DNA of 63,124 nucleotides, taken from positions 1 to 63,124 of the forward strand of contig DHVZ01000075.1 of the NCBI GenBank assembly GCA_002412925.1, read 5' to 3'. Every line of letters begins with the position of its first letter. Within the stretch, counting starts at the first letter, position 1. The notes beneath the pieces were generated by a model that was given only the letters and a program-made list of their open reading frames with translations, searched no databases and was not told the origin of the DNA. The stretch comes from Anaerolineales bacterium UBA5195. GTDB taxonomy: Bacteria; Chloroflexota; Anaerolineae; Anaerolineales; Villigracilaceae. Both the position numbers and the translations under genes were made by a program. Shown here piece by piece: positions 8,416 through 16,246 of the stretch.

Positions 8416-8457
8416 CGGCGCAAAGGTGTAAAATATAAGCCTTTGCGCCGTTCTTTT
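8416..8457 (+). terminator. intrinsic terminator
   Basis: An 11-pair stem CGGCGCAAAGG / CCTTTGCGCCG is followed by TTCTTTT, between the zinc-ribbon gene and mutS2. Confidence 0.8.
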
Positions 8458-8567
8458 ACTTGTGCTGCGCTATTTTCTAAACCAATTCATTCATCACCTG
8501 CCGCATTTTGGCACAAAAAGTTTAGTCTTTTTTCAAGAAGCAGCATATAACAGACTGGAAAAGTCTC

Positions 8568-11138
8568 ATGGACAGCAAGACCCTGCACGTTCTCGAATAC
8601 CCCAAAATCCTCGAACGCCTGGCCGCCAACTGCGACTTTTCGGCCTCGGCGGCGCTGGCGCGTTCCCTTGAACCGACCACTTCCTATGATGTCGCCATGC
8701 TGCGTCAGCAGGAAACAACCGAAGCCCGCAAACTGATCTCCGTCCAGGATGTCAGTATCGGCGGAGCGCACGATGTGCGCGAAAAGGTGGCCCTGGCCCG
8801 GCGCGGCGGCGTGCTTGAAACGCAGGATTTGCTGGATATCAAATATACCTTGATTTCGTGCCGCGAACTCAAACGCGCCCTGTTGAATAAGGGCCTGGGC
8901 GATAGCAGCTTGGAACCCTTACCCCAAGCTGCCCAGACCAAGCCACATCAGAACCAGCGCAAGAAGCACCTTCAGCAACTGCAAGATGGCTCTGTGCCCC
9001 GCCCGAACCACCCGTTCCCGCGCCTGGCAGAACTGGCCCTGGCGCTGCCCACCCCTGTGGGCGTCGTGGACGCCATCTCGCGCACGATTTCCGACAAAGG
9101 CGAGGTGCTTGATTCGGCTTCCCCGAAGCTGGCCTCGATCCGCGCGGAAATCCGCGTGGCGCGCGAACGGCTGATGAGCCGCCTGCAGCGCTATCTCGGC
9201 GACAACAAGACCGCCCAGATGCTTCAGGATACGATCATCACCCAGCGCGAGGGCCGCTATGTCATCCCGCTGCGCGCCGAGTTCAAAGGGCAGATCAAAT
9301 CCATCATCCACGACCAATCCTCGAGCGGGGCGACACTCTTCGTCGAGCCAATTGCTGTCGTCGAGTTGAACAACAAGATGCGCGAAGTGGAACTGGCCGA
9401 ACGCGACGAAATCCGCCGGGTGCTGGCCGAAGTCTCGGGGCAGGTGGGCCTGCAGGGCACTGAGATCATCAACGGCGTGGACGCACTGGCCGAGATCGAT
9501 CTGGCCTTTGCGAAGGCCAAGTATGCGGAAGAGATTCGCGCGTCAGAGCCAATCATTCATCCGCTAATAGACCACGGACCACAGACCATAGACGATGAAA
9601 AACCGTCCACCGTCCACCGTTCATCGTCCGTTGTCCGCCTTTACAAAGCCCGCCACCCGCTGATCGATCCTGCTCACGTCGTTGCCAACGACATCGACCT
9701 GGCTCCCGGCACGCGGGCCGTCGTTATCACCGGGCCGAATACCGGCGGCAAGACCGTCTCGCTCAAGACCGTCGGTTTGCTGGCGGTCATGGCCCAGAGC
9801 GGGCTGCACATCCCGGCCCAGAGCGGCTCGGAACTCTCGATGTTCCAGAATGTCTTCGCCGATATCGGCGATGAACAATCCATCGAGCAGTCGCTTTCGA
9901 CCTTTTCGGGTCACATCACCAACATCATCCGCATCCTGAAAAAGATCGATGCGCGTTCACTGGTCATCCTCGATGAACTCGGCGCCGGAACCGACCCGCA
10001 GGAAGGCGCTGCGCTGGCCCGCGCCATTCTCAGTCACCTGCTGGAGCGTGGCGTGACTACCTTTGTAGCCACCCATTACCCTGAGTTGAAGGCTTTTGCA
10101 CACAGCGTGGAAGGCGTGGTGAATGCCTCGCTCGAATTTGACGTGGCGACGTTGCGCCCGACCTATAAGCTGACCATCGGCCTGCCGGGACGTTCCAACG
10201 CCCTGGCGATTGCCGCGCGGCTCGGTCTCTCCGAAGCCATTATCAGCGACGCGAGGAACGAGGTCGACCCCGACAATCTGCGCGCCGACAAACTGCTCGA
10301 CGACATCCGCAAGGAACGCAACCGCTCGGGCCGCGAGCGTGAAAAAGCCGAAAAAGCCCGCCAGCGGACGGAAACCCTCAACCAGCAACTCGCCGAACGC
10401 CTTGAAAAGATCGAAGATGAACGCCGCGAAGTGATTGCCAAGGCCAAAGCCGAGGCCGAACTCGAAGTGGAAGTGCTCAAACGCAATCTCGGGCGGCTGA
10501 AAACCGACTTGAAAAAACTGCGCCAGCCGCTGGATGCGCTGGAAAAGCTTGAGATGAAGATGGAAGCGGTCGAGGAGAAAGTCATTCAACCTGTCGAACG
10601 TCAAAAGTCGAAGGTCGAAAACCAGCCGGCTGGCACATTGAAGTTGGGCGAAAAGGTGATTTTGCGCACGCTCGGCGCAGAAGGTCTCATCACTGCCCTG
10701 AGCGAATCCGAGGCCGAAGTGCAGATCGGCAGCCTGCGCATCCGCGCCAAGCTGGGAGAGATTGTCCGCAAGTCCGAGGCCGAAGAACAGCTGACTGAAA
10801 CACAACCTGCCGGGCGGACGCGCCGGATCAAAAAAATGGCAGAGAACCTTGAACCCTCGGCCTCGACCCATGGGCCATCGTCGGTTTCGGTCAGCATGGA
10901 GCTCGATCTGCGCGGCCAGCGCGCCGAAGATGCCCTGATCATGCTCGAAAACTACCTCGATAAAGCCTACCTGGCCGGGATGCCCTTCGTCCGCATTATC
11001 CACGGCAAGGGGACGGGTAAACTGCGCCAGGAAGTCCGCGCCGCGCTCAAGGGGCATTCCCAGGTCACCTCGTTCGAGGAGGGCCATCCCAACGAAGGCG
11101 GCGATGGCGTCACCGTAGCGATGATCGTTAAGGATTAA
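8568..11138 (+). CDS. mutS2: endonuclease MutS2
   Basis: This 856-residue protein is MutS2, the MutS relative with a C-terminal Smr nuclease. In known members it acts on branched DNA and on collided ribosomes. In order: an N-terminal core and clamp (1-330), the ATPase with Walker A GPNTGGKTVSLKT near residue 389 and Walker B LVILDELGAGTDPQEGAA, a long charged coiled coil (residues 570-690), and the Smr domain LDLRGQRAEDA...IIHGKGTGKLR near the end. It is slightly longer than the usual 780-790 residues, partly because of two in-frame tandem-repeat tracts (9570-9639 and 10593-10620) in surface linkers. The ATPase and Smr motifs are intact. Confidence 0.95.
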   Translation: MDSKTLHVLEYPKILERLAANCDFSASAALARSLEPTTSYDVAMLRQQETTEARKLISVQDVSIGGAHDVREKVALARRGGVLETQDLLDIKYTLISCRELKRALLNKGLGDSSLEPLPQAAQTKPHQNQRKKHLQQLQDGSVPRPNHPFPRLAELALALPTPVGVVDAISRTISDKGEVLDSASPKLASIRAEIRVARERLMSRLQRYLGDNKTAQMLQDTIITQREGRYVIPLRAEFKGQIKSIIHDQSSSGATLFVEPIAVVELNNKMREVELAERDEIRRVLAEVSGQVGLQGTEIINGVDALAEIDLAFAKAKYAEEIRASEPIIHPLIDHGPQTIDDEKPSTVHRSSSVVRLYKARHPLIDPAHVVANDIDLAPGTRAVVITGPNTGGKTVSLKTVGLLAVMAQSGLHIPAQSGSELSMFQNVFADIGDEQSIEQSLSTFSGHITNIIRILKKIDARSLVILDELGAGTDPQEGAALARAILSHLLERGVTTFVATHYPELKAFAHSVEGVVNASLEFDVATLRPTYKLTIGLPGRSNALAIAARLGLSEAIISDARNEVDPDNLRADKLLDDIRKERNRSGREREKAEKARQRTETLNQQLAERLEKIEDERREVIAKAKAEAELEVEVLKRNLGRLKTDLKKLRQPLDALEKLEMKMEAVEEKVIQPVERQKSKVENQPAGTLKLGEKVILRTLGAEGLITALSESEAEVQIGSLRIRAKLGEIVRKSEAEEQLTETQPAGRTRRIKKMAENLEPSASTHGPSSVSVSMELDLRGQRAEDALIMLENYLDKAYLAGMPFVRIIHGKGTGKLRQEVRAALKGHSQVTSFEEGHPNEGGDGVTVAMIVKD
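9570..9639 (+). repeat. in-gene heptamer tract, 10 units, within mutS2
   Basis: Ten successive 7-bp units can be read without a gap: GACCACG, GACCACA, GACCATA, GACGATG, AAAAACC, GTCCACC twice, GTTCATC, GTCCGTT, GTCCGCC. The second half is roughly the reverse complement of the first. It encodes a linker of about 23 residues just before the ATPase domain (near residue 335-357). Confidence 0.85.
10593..10620 (+). repeat. in-gene heptamer tract, 4 units, within mutS2
   Basis: Four 7-bp units of GTCGAAN type (GTCGAAC, GTCAAAA, GTCGAAG, GTCGAAA) encode VERQKSKVEN in the linker between the coiled coil and the later domain. Confidence 0.7.
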
Positions 11139-11142
11139 CCCA

Positions 11143-11166
11143 GGCGCAGGTCGTGAGACCTGCGCC
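11143..11166 (+). terminator. hairpin after mutS2
   Basis: A perfect 10-pair stem GGCGCAGGTC / GACCTGCGCC with a GTGA loop lies 5 nt after the mutS2 stop. There is no T-run, so termination is uncertain. Confidence 0.5.
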
Positions 11167-11181
11167 AAACGAGAATATTCC

Positions 11182-11460
11182 ATGAACAAAAAAAGACCGC
11201 TTCCGCCAGATGAAATCTCCGCCATTGTGCGCGGATTTGACCCAGTGGACTGGACACAATTGGAATTGCTCGCCAAAATGCCACCGGGAGCAAGATATTT
11301 GGTAATGTTGGAGAAATCAGAACAGGTACGGATTGAAATGCAGCAAACTTTGCAAGTACAACATCCCCAAATGAATGCCAAACAGATCAACTTAATGGCG
11401 CTTGAAGCGCTTTCGGGGGACAAAATTCCTGAGAAGGCATGGGAATTGGCTTGTGCTTGA
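11182..11460 (+). CDS. hypothetical protein, 92 residues
   Basis: A short soluble protein, MNKKRPLPPDEISAIVRGFD..., with a helical middle (WTQLELLAKMPPGARYLVML) and a helical C-terminus (MNAKQINLMALEALSG). It has no membrane segment or cysteine motif. Base composition is intermediate between mutS2 and the AT-rich gene that follows. It may belong to the same accessory island as the GmrSD-like gene, 120 nt downstream, but nothing in the sequence links their functions. I do not recognise the family. Confidence 0.6.
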   Translation: MNKKRPLPPDEISAIVRGFDPVDWTQLELLAKMPPGARYLVMLEKSEQVRIEMQQTLQVQHPQMNAKQINLMALEALSGDKIPEKAWELACA

Positions 11461-11519
11461 AATCAAAGAATGATTCAGCCAGATTGGTGAAATTGAATTG
11501 AAAACGATAAAGTCAATAG

Positions 11520-11535
11520 TGGAGTGCGCACTCCA
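11520..11535. promoter_or_regulatory. perfect 16-bp palindrome upstream of the GmrSD-like gene
   Basis: TGGAGTGCGCACTCCA is a perfect palindrome 44 nt before the GmrSD-like start codon. It could be an operator that keeps the restriction gene under control, or part of a hairpin in the leader. The bound protein is unknown. Confidence 0.5.
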
Positions 11536-11579
11536 AAAAAGATGGGTTAATTTTTTACCAAACGAGGAGGGCATCAAAG

Positions 11580-13616
11580 ATGAAAGCTAGCGAAACTATA
11601 CTTCAGCCGATTTTAGAGGGTACAAAGCAGTATGTTGTACCTTTATTTCAGCGTACTTACAGTTGGAAATCAGATAATTGGAAGACTTTATGGGATGATT
11701 TAATTGCGCTCTATGGCGAATCATCGAACGCGAACAAAAAAAAGCATTTCTTGGGGGCCATTGTTTCTATGCCGGTTGAAATGACCCCAGCCGGAGTAAA
11801 TAAATTCTTATTGATTGACGGACAACAAAGAATAACCACCCTTTTCTTAATACTTGCCGCAATTAGGGATGTCGGTGCTAAGGAAAACTCCAACCTTGCA
11901 GATCAAATAAATGAATTGTATTTGACGAATAAATGGGCAACTGGAAGCAATATTCTAAAGCTATTTCCTAGTCAGACAGATAGGGAACAGTTTTCTCGAA
12001 TTTTGCAACAAAAAGGCTCTTTGGATGAGAGCAGTAACGTTGTAAAAGCATATCGCTATTTTTGTTCAAAATTAAGCGGAAAAGATTCTATCGGGCAAAA
12101 AATTGATTTACAACAGATGCATACAACCTTAATTCAAGAGATAATGGTAGTGAAGATTGTTTTAGATAAGGATGAAAACCCCTACCTTATTTTTGAGAGT
12201 CTAAATGCAAAAGGTGAGCCGCTAACTCAGGCAGATCTTGTACGGAATTACATGTTAATGCGTATCACAGACGCAGATGAGCAAGAAGTGGCATATCGTG
12301 ATTTTTGGTTGCCTATGCAAGATACTCTCGGAAATGAGTTAACCGCATTTATCTGGCGATATTTGATTAAAGATGGAAGTAGTGTAAAAGCAATACGGTT
12401 GGATGAAATTTATGATGAAGTGAAACAAAAACTCAAAGGAGCAAATTCATCACAAGTTGTTGATTTGCTTATGGATATGCATACTTTTTCGGGTTATTAC
12501 CAATGTTTGATTAACCCGAACATGGAATCTAATGAGAAACTGCGAAGACGCCTAAAAATAATCAACCGATGGGATGTTAAAACTACTTATCCGTTTTTGC
12601 TCAATCTTTATCGTGACTTTCGTGAACATCGTATTTCTTTTGATGATTTCTACGCCATCTTAGAAACTATCGAGTCTTTCGTGGTAAGAAGGTCTTTTTG
12701 CCGCATTCCTACTAACGCACTCAATAAGATATTTTTGGGGTTATATAAAACCACAGATTTAAAGAATCCTTTAAATTCCATCACTTCTGAATTGAAAACA
12801 AAAGAGTGGCCCAACGATGCAGCATTTCAGGATGCTTGGATTAATTTTCCAATTTATCTAAGTGGCACAACAAAGTGTAGACATATTTTAGAGTCCCTTG
12901 AAGAAGCGCTTATCACAAATAACGAGCCTGTCGATTTATCCAATCGGCAAATCACTATTGAACATATAATGCCGCAAACCTTGAATGAAGATTGGGAAGA
13001 GTTGTTAGGGGAAAAAGCCGCTGATGTTTATGATGCCTATTTACATACGATTGGAAATCTAACGCTGACTGGCAGTAACTCTGATATGGGTAACAAGTCA
13101 TTGCTAGAAAAACGAAAAGTGTTTGCTCAAAGTAACTTTGCGTTAAATAAAGATATTGCCCAAGCAATAGTATGGGGAGAATTGATAATCTATCAAAGAG
13201 CCAAGAAATTATTTAATTTAGCCCAGGCTATTTGGCTTCATCCTGGTGGAAATGATTATGCTTTATCTGATGATACGATCAATCAGAGCAAAGATCCAAC
13301 CGGTAAAAAGCCTACTGGATTCGCCTTATTTGGAACTGAATATCGGGTCGATAGCTGGCGGGAAATGCTTTTATCAACCTTGTCTGAATTAGCTGCAAGA
13401 CATGGCGATGAGTTTGTTGCCAAGGCAATTCAAGTAAGAACCAGTAAAAGGTCGCATATTTCACTTCAACGAGATAACATGACAACTCCTATCAAAATCC
13501 CCGGAACTGAACTCTGGGTTGAGGCTAATCAAAGTTCAAAAGGCATTTTATGGCTGATTGACCTGACATTAAAAGCACTTGGGGATAAAGAAGAAGATTT
13601 TGAAGCGTATTGGTAA
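11580..13616 (+). CDS. GmrSD-like restriction protein (DUF262 + DUF1524)
   Basis: This 678-residue protein has the two-domain layout of GmrSD-type, modification-dependent restriction enzymes. The N-terminal DUF262 part shows VPLFQRTYSWKSDNW (residue 19 on), LLIDGQQRITTLFLIL (near 78) and FESLNAKGEPLTQADLVRN (near 204), the family's nucleotide-binding/ParB-like motifs. The DUF1524 part near residue 457 has EHIMPQTLNEDW and IGNLTLTGSNSDMGNKSL, a His-Me finger nuclease. A further C-terminal region of about 100 residues (GFALFGTEYRVDSWREML) resembles the small domain appended in several relatives. The gene is AT-rich compared with its neighbours, so it was probably acquired by transfer. A good GAGGAGGGC site precedes the ATG. 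No methylase is adjacent, consistent with a type IV role. Confidence 0.88.
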   Translation: MKASETILQPILEGTKQYVVPLFQRTYSWKSDNWKTLWDDLIALYGESSNANKKKHFLGAIVSMPVEMTPAGVNKFLLIDGQQRITTLFLILAAIRDVGAKENSNLADQINELYLTNKWATGSNILKLFPSQTDREQFSRILQQKGSLDESSNVVKAYRYFCSKLSGKDSIGQKIDLQQMHTTLIQEIMVVKIVLDKDENPYLIFESLNAKGEPLTQADLVRNYMLMRITDADEQEVAYRDFWLPMQDTLGNELTAFIWRYLIKDGSSVKAIRLDEIYDEVKQKLKGANSSQVVDLLMDMHTFSGYYQCLINPNMESNEKLRRRLKIINRWDVKTTYPFLLNLYRDFREHRISFDDFYAILETIESFVVRRSFCRIPTNALNKIFLGLYKTTDLKNPLNSITSELKTKEWPNDAAFQDAWINFPIYLSGTTKCRHILESLEEALITNNEPVDLSNRQITIEHIMPQTLNEDWEELLGEKAADVYDAYLHTIGNLTLTGSNSDMGNKSLLEKRKVFAQSNFALNKDIAQAIVWGELIIYQRAKKLFNLAQAIWLHPGGNDYALSDDTINQSKDPTGKKPTGFALFGTEYRVDSWREMLLSTLSELAARHGDEFVAKAIQVRTSKRSHISLQRDNMTTPIKIPGTELWVEANQSSKGILWLIDLTLKALGDKEEDFEAYW

Positions 13617-13638
13617 ATTTTAACTTTTTGGAGATTCA

Positions 13639-14670
13639 ATGTTACTCATCAACCGTTTCAAAGCTGCTGCCCACATCTTGCTCAAGGGCGATATCAACAT
13701 TCGCAAGCGCGCTGAAATCCCGGCCATTACTCTCGAGGAAGTGGCCGAGATCAAGCAATTCTTTCCGCGCGAGAAATTTTTCATTCTCGGTCATGCCCGC
13801 TCGGGGACGACGATCCTGATGCGCCTGGCGCGCCTGCATTCGGAAATCCACTGCAATTACCAGGCGCATTTCTTCACCCGAGCGCCGCTACTCAAGTCGC
13901 TCGTGGATTCGCCCGAGGCCGCCGACTGGCTCTCGCGCAAGTCCAACCGCTGGAACGAGGGACGCGATCTCTCGCCGCTGGTCATGCGTGCCGCCGCCGA
14001 CTTCATTATGGAACGCGAGGCCGCCCGCGAAGGGAAACGGATCGTCGGCGATAAAAGCCCCTCGTCCGTCATCCACGGACAGGTGGTGCGCGACACTTAC
14101 GCCGTTTACCCGGATGCCAAATTGATCTACATCGTCCGCGATGGGCGGGATGTGCTCATCTCCGAGCGCTTCCGCAATTTCGTTGAGGACTCCAAATTCC
14201 TGACCGCCGAGGACCGCCGGATTATCGAAGCGCTCAAAGTCGACCAGAGGCCCTTCACCGATGGCCGTCGCTCGATTTTTACGGACGATTTCATCCGCCG
14301 CGTGACCAAACGTTGGGTGGATGATTTAACCGAAATCGACGGCGAGGCCAAACGGTTGTATCCCAGCGCGTACTTTTCCCTGCGCTACGAAGATTTGCTG
14401 GCCCAACCCTTTGCCGAACTGCAAAAACTCTGGGCTTTCCTTGGCGTGCAGGTCGATCCCGCCCTTGAAGCCGAAGTCCAAAAGGAAATGGGCCAAAACC
14501 TCGATGAAGTCTGGCAGGCCAAACGCAACGACTCGATTGCCTCGTTCCTGCCCAAGGGCAAGGCAGGCAACTGGCGCAATATGTTCACCCAGCATGACCG
14601 GCAGGTTTTCAAGGAAGTGGCGGGCGAAATGCTGGTGAAATGGAATTACGAGAAGGATAACAAGTGGTGA
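13639..14670 (+). CDS. sulfotransferase family protein (first of three)
   Basis: This 343-residue enzyme is expected to move a sulfuryl group from PAPS to a hydroxyl or amino group of a glycan or lipid. The PAPS 5'-phosphosulfate loop is FILGHARSGTTILMRL (residue 52 on), and the 3'-phosphate block is LIYIVRDGRDVLISERF (near 158). The C-terminus FKEVAGEMLVKWNYEKDNKW is closely matched by two other proteins in this window (24571 and 27171), so the three share an ancestor or a common partner. TTGGAGATTCA precedes the ATG. Sat-CysC, which makes PAPS, lies 3.3 kb downstream. The acceptor substrate is unknown. Confidence 0.88.
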   Translation: MLLINRFKAAAHILLKGDINIRKRAEIPAITLEEVAEIKQFFPREKFFILGHARSGTTILMRLARLHSEIHCNYQAHFFTRAPLLKSLVDSPEAADWLSRKSNRWNEGRDLSPLVMRAAADFIMEREAAREGKRIVGDKSPSSVIHGQVVRDTYAVYPDAKLIYIVRDGRDVLISERFRNFVEDSKFLTAEDRRIIEALKVDQRPFTDGRRSIFTDDFIRRVTKRWVDDLTEIDGEAKRLYPSAYFSLRYEDLLAQPFAELQKLWAFLGVQVDPALEAEVQKEMGQNLDEVWQAKRNDSIASFLPKGKAGNWRNMFTQHDRQVFKEVAGEMLVKWNYEKDNKW

Positions 14671-14710
14671 TCGAAAATTATTTGTGAATAACTGAAAGCA
14701 AGAATTGAGT

Positions 14711-15043
14711 ATGATCAAACCATCAACAATCTCCATCTTGATAGCTTGTTTCTCTTTATTTGCAATATTCATATGTTTGCCTGGAGTCAGTTTTTTATAT
14801 GTCAATCAACCCGATAGTTTGACAGTAATAATGGGAACGTTTGGATTGTTTTTTTGTCCAATAATTTTCCCTGTCTGGCTTATATCTAGTATTATCGGCG
14901 TTATTTTTGGGTTGAAAGGTCTCCGTGCTAATTTTCCAAAGAACAAGATGTTGTTATTTGCCATTATAGTGAATAGCCTTGTCGCAATAAGTGCTCTCTT
15001 GATTATTGTCGTTTCTGTTATTGGTTGGAATTATGGTTTCTGA
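14711..15043 (+). CDS. small membrane protein, function unknown
   Basis: This 110-residue protein has three hydrophobic segments: ISILIACFSLFAIFICLPGV near the start, LFFCPIIFPVWLISSIIGVI in the middle and MLLFAIIVNSLVAISALLII at the end. A short KGLRANFPKNK loop is cytoplasmic by the positive-inside rule. The layout resembles DUF4190-type small membrane proteins. The ATG at 14711 is preferred over a TTG six bases upstream; neither has a strong ribosome site. The gene is AT-rich relative to neighbours and may be a recent arrival. Confidence 0.6.
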   Translation: MIKPSTISILIACFSLFAIFICLPGVSFLYVNQPDSLTVIMGTFGLFFCPIIFPVWLISSIIGVIFGLKGLRANFPKNKMLLFAIIVNSLVAISALLIIVVSVIGWNYGF

Positions 15044-15147
15044 TTCGGAGCATTGGTCATTGACAGATTGATCTTGGATTGAATCTTGAAATTTTCTGTC
15101 ATTCACTACCAGAATACCAATTTATCACACCATCAGGATACCCCAAT

Positions 15148-16182
15148 ATGAAAACCTTAATCGCTGGTCTTGGCTCCATCGGACGCCGACATTTTCGCAA
15201 CCTGATTACCTTGGGCGAAAAGGATATTGTTCTCTATCGCACCCGCAAGGCAACCCTCCCCGATGATGAACTGGCAGGTTACCCCGTCGAAACGGATCTG
15301 GCCGAGGCGCTCAGAAAGCACAAGCCGGATGCTGTGATTGTCTCCAACCCGACCGCCCTGCACCTGGAGGTTGCCATCCCGGCTGCCAAAGCGGGCTGCG
15401 CCATCCTGCTAGAAAAGCCAATTTCTCATTCGATGGAGCGATTGGATGAGTTACAGGCCACCGTCCAGAAAAGCGGAGCGAAAGTTCTGGTTGCCTTCCA
15501 GTTTCGTTTCCATCCAGGGCTGGTGCGCGCCAAGCAATTGATTTCGGATGGCGAGATCGGACGCCTGATCTCGGCGCACGTCCATTTTGGCGAATACCTG
15601 CCTGCATGGCATCCCTGGGAGGACTATCGCCAGGGTTACGCCGCGCGGGCCGAGATGGGCGGCGGTGTGGTGCTGACCCAGTGTCACTCGTTGGACTATC
15701 TCCCCTGGCTGGTTGGCAAGGTTGACAAAGTTTGGGGCTTCACGGCCAAACTGAGCGACCTCGAAGTGGACGTGGAAGACACGGCCAAGATCGGCCTGCG
15801 TTTCGAGAGCGGAGCACTCGGCAGCCTGCACCTGGACTATAACCAGCAGCCGCCCGCGCATCGCTTCGAAGTCATCGGCACGCAAGGCTCCCTGAAATGG
15901 GACCTGGCCGACGGCGCAACCCGCGTTTACCGGGCCTCCGCTGAGTCATTGCAGACTTCGACCGGGATGGGCATCAAAGCGGGCGGCGAGTGGGAGACCT
16001 ATCCGCTGCCCGAAGATTGGGAACGCAATGTCATGTTCCTCGAGCAGATGAAACATTTCGTTGCCCTGGTCAAGGGCCAGGCCCAAGCGGCCTGCACCCT
16101 CGAAGAAGGCATCGCGGTGATGAAATTGATCGCCGCCGTGCACGAATCCCAGCGGACGGGGCAACTGGCTTCGATGAAATAA
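15148..16182 (+). CDS. Gfo/Idh/MocA family oxidoreductase
   Basis: This 344-residue NAD(P)-dependent sugar dehydrogenase has the N-terminal nucleotide-binding motif MKTLIAGLGSIGRRHFRNL and the family's catalytic Lys in ILLEKPISHS (near residue 90), then the C-terminal substrate domain with GGGVVLTQCHSLDYLPWLVG. Members oxidise or reduce nucleotide sugars and free sugars. Its place at the edge of the glycan block suggests a role in making a modified sugar. The ATG at 15148 begins exactly at the conserved N-terminus. It is convergent with the next gene across a terminator. Confidence 0.85.
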   Translation: MKTLIAGLGSIGRRHFRNLITLGEKDIVLYRTRKATLPDDELAGYPVETDLAEALRKHKPDAVIVSNPTALHLEVAIPAAKAGCAILLEKPISHSMERLDELQATVQKSGAKVLVAFQFRFHPGLVRAKQLISDGEIGRLISAHVHFGEYLPAWHPWEDYRQGYAARAEMGGGVVLTQCHSLDYLPWLVGKVDKVWGFTAKLSDLEVDVEDTAKIGLRFESGALGSLHLDYNQQPPAHRFEVIGTQGSLKWDLADGATRVYRASAESLQTSTGMGIKAGGEWETYPLPEDWERNVMFLEQMKHFVALVKGQAQAACTLEEGIAVMKLIAAVHESQRTGQLASMK

Positions 16183-16213
16183 AAATCGGGTCAAAAAATA
16201 CCATCTTAAAATG

Positions 16214-16244
16214 GTTGTCCCGGCGGTTGAACTGCCGGGACAAC
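16214..16244. terminator. bidirectional terminator between convergent genes
   Basis: A perfect 11-pair stem GTTGTCCCGGC / GCCGGGACAAC lies between the Gfo/Idh gene and the minus-strand glycosyltransferase gene, with A/T-rich sequence on both sides. Confidence 0.75.
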
Positions 16245-16246
16245 TG

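Noticed and set aside
9957..11423. A 488-codon minus-strand frame opposite mutS2
   Set aside because: The composition is biased by the GC-rich sense gene and the translation is repetitive without known domains.
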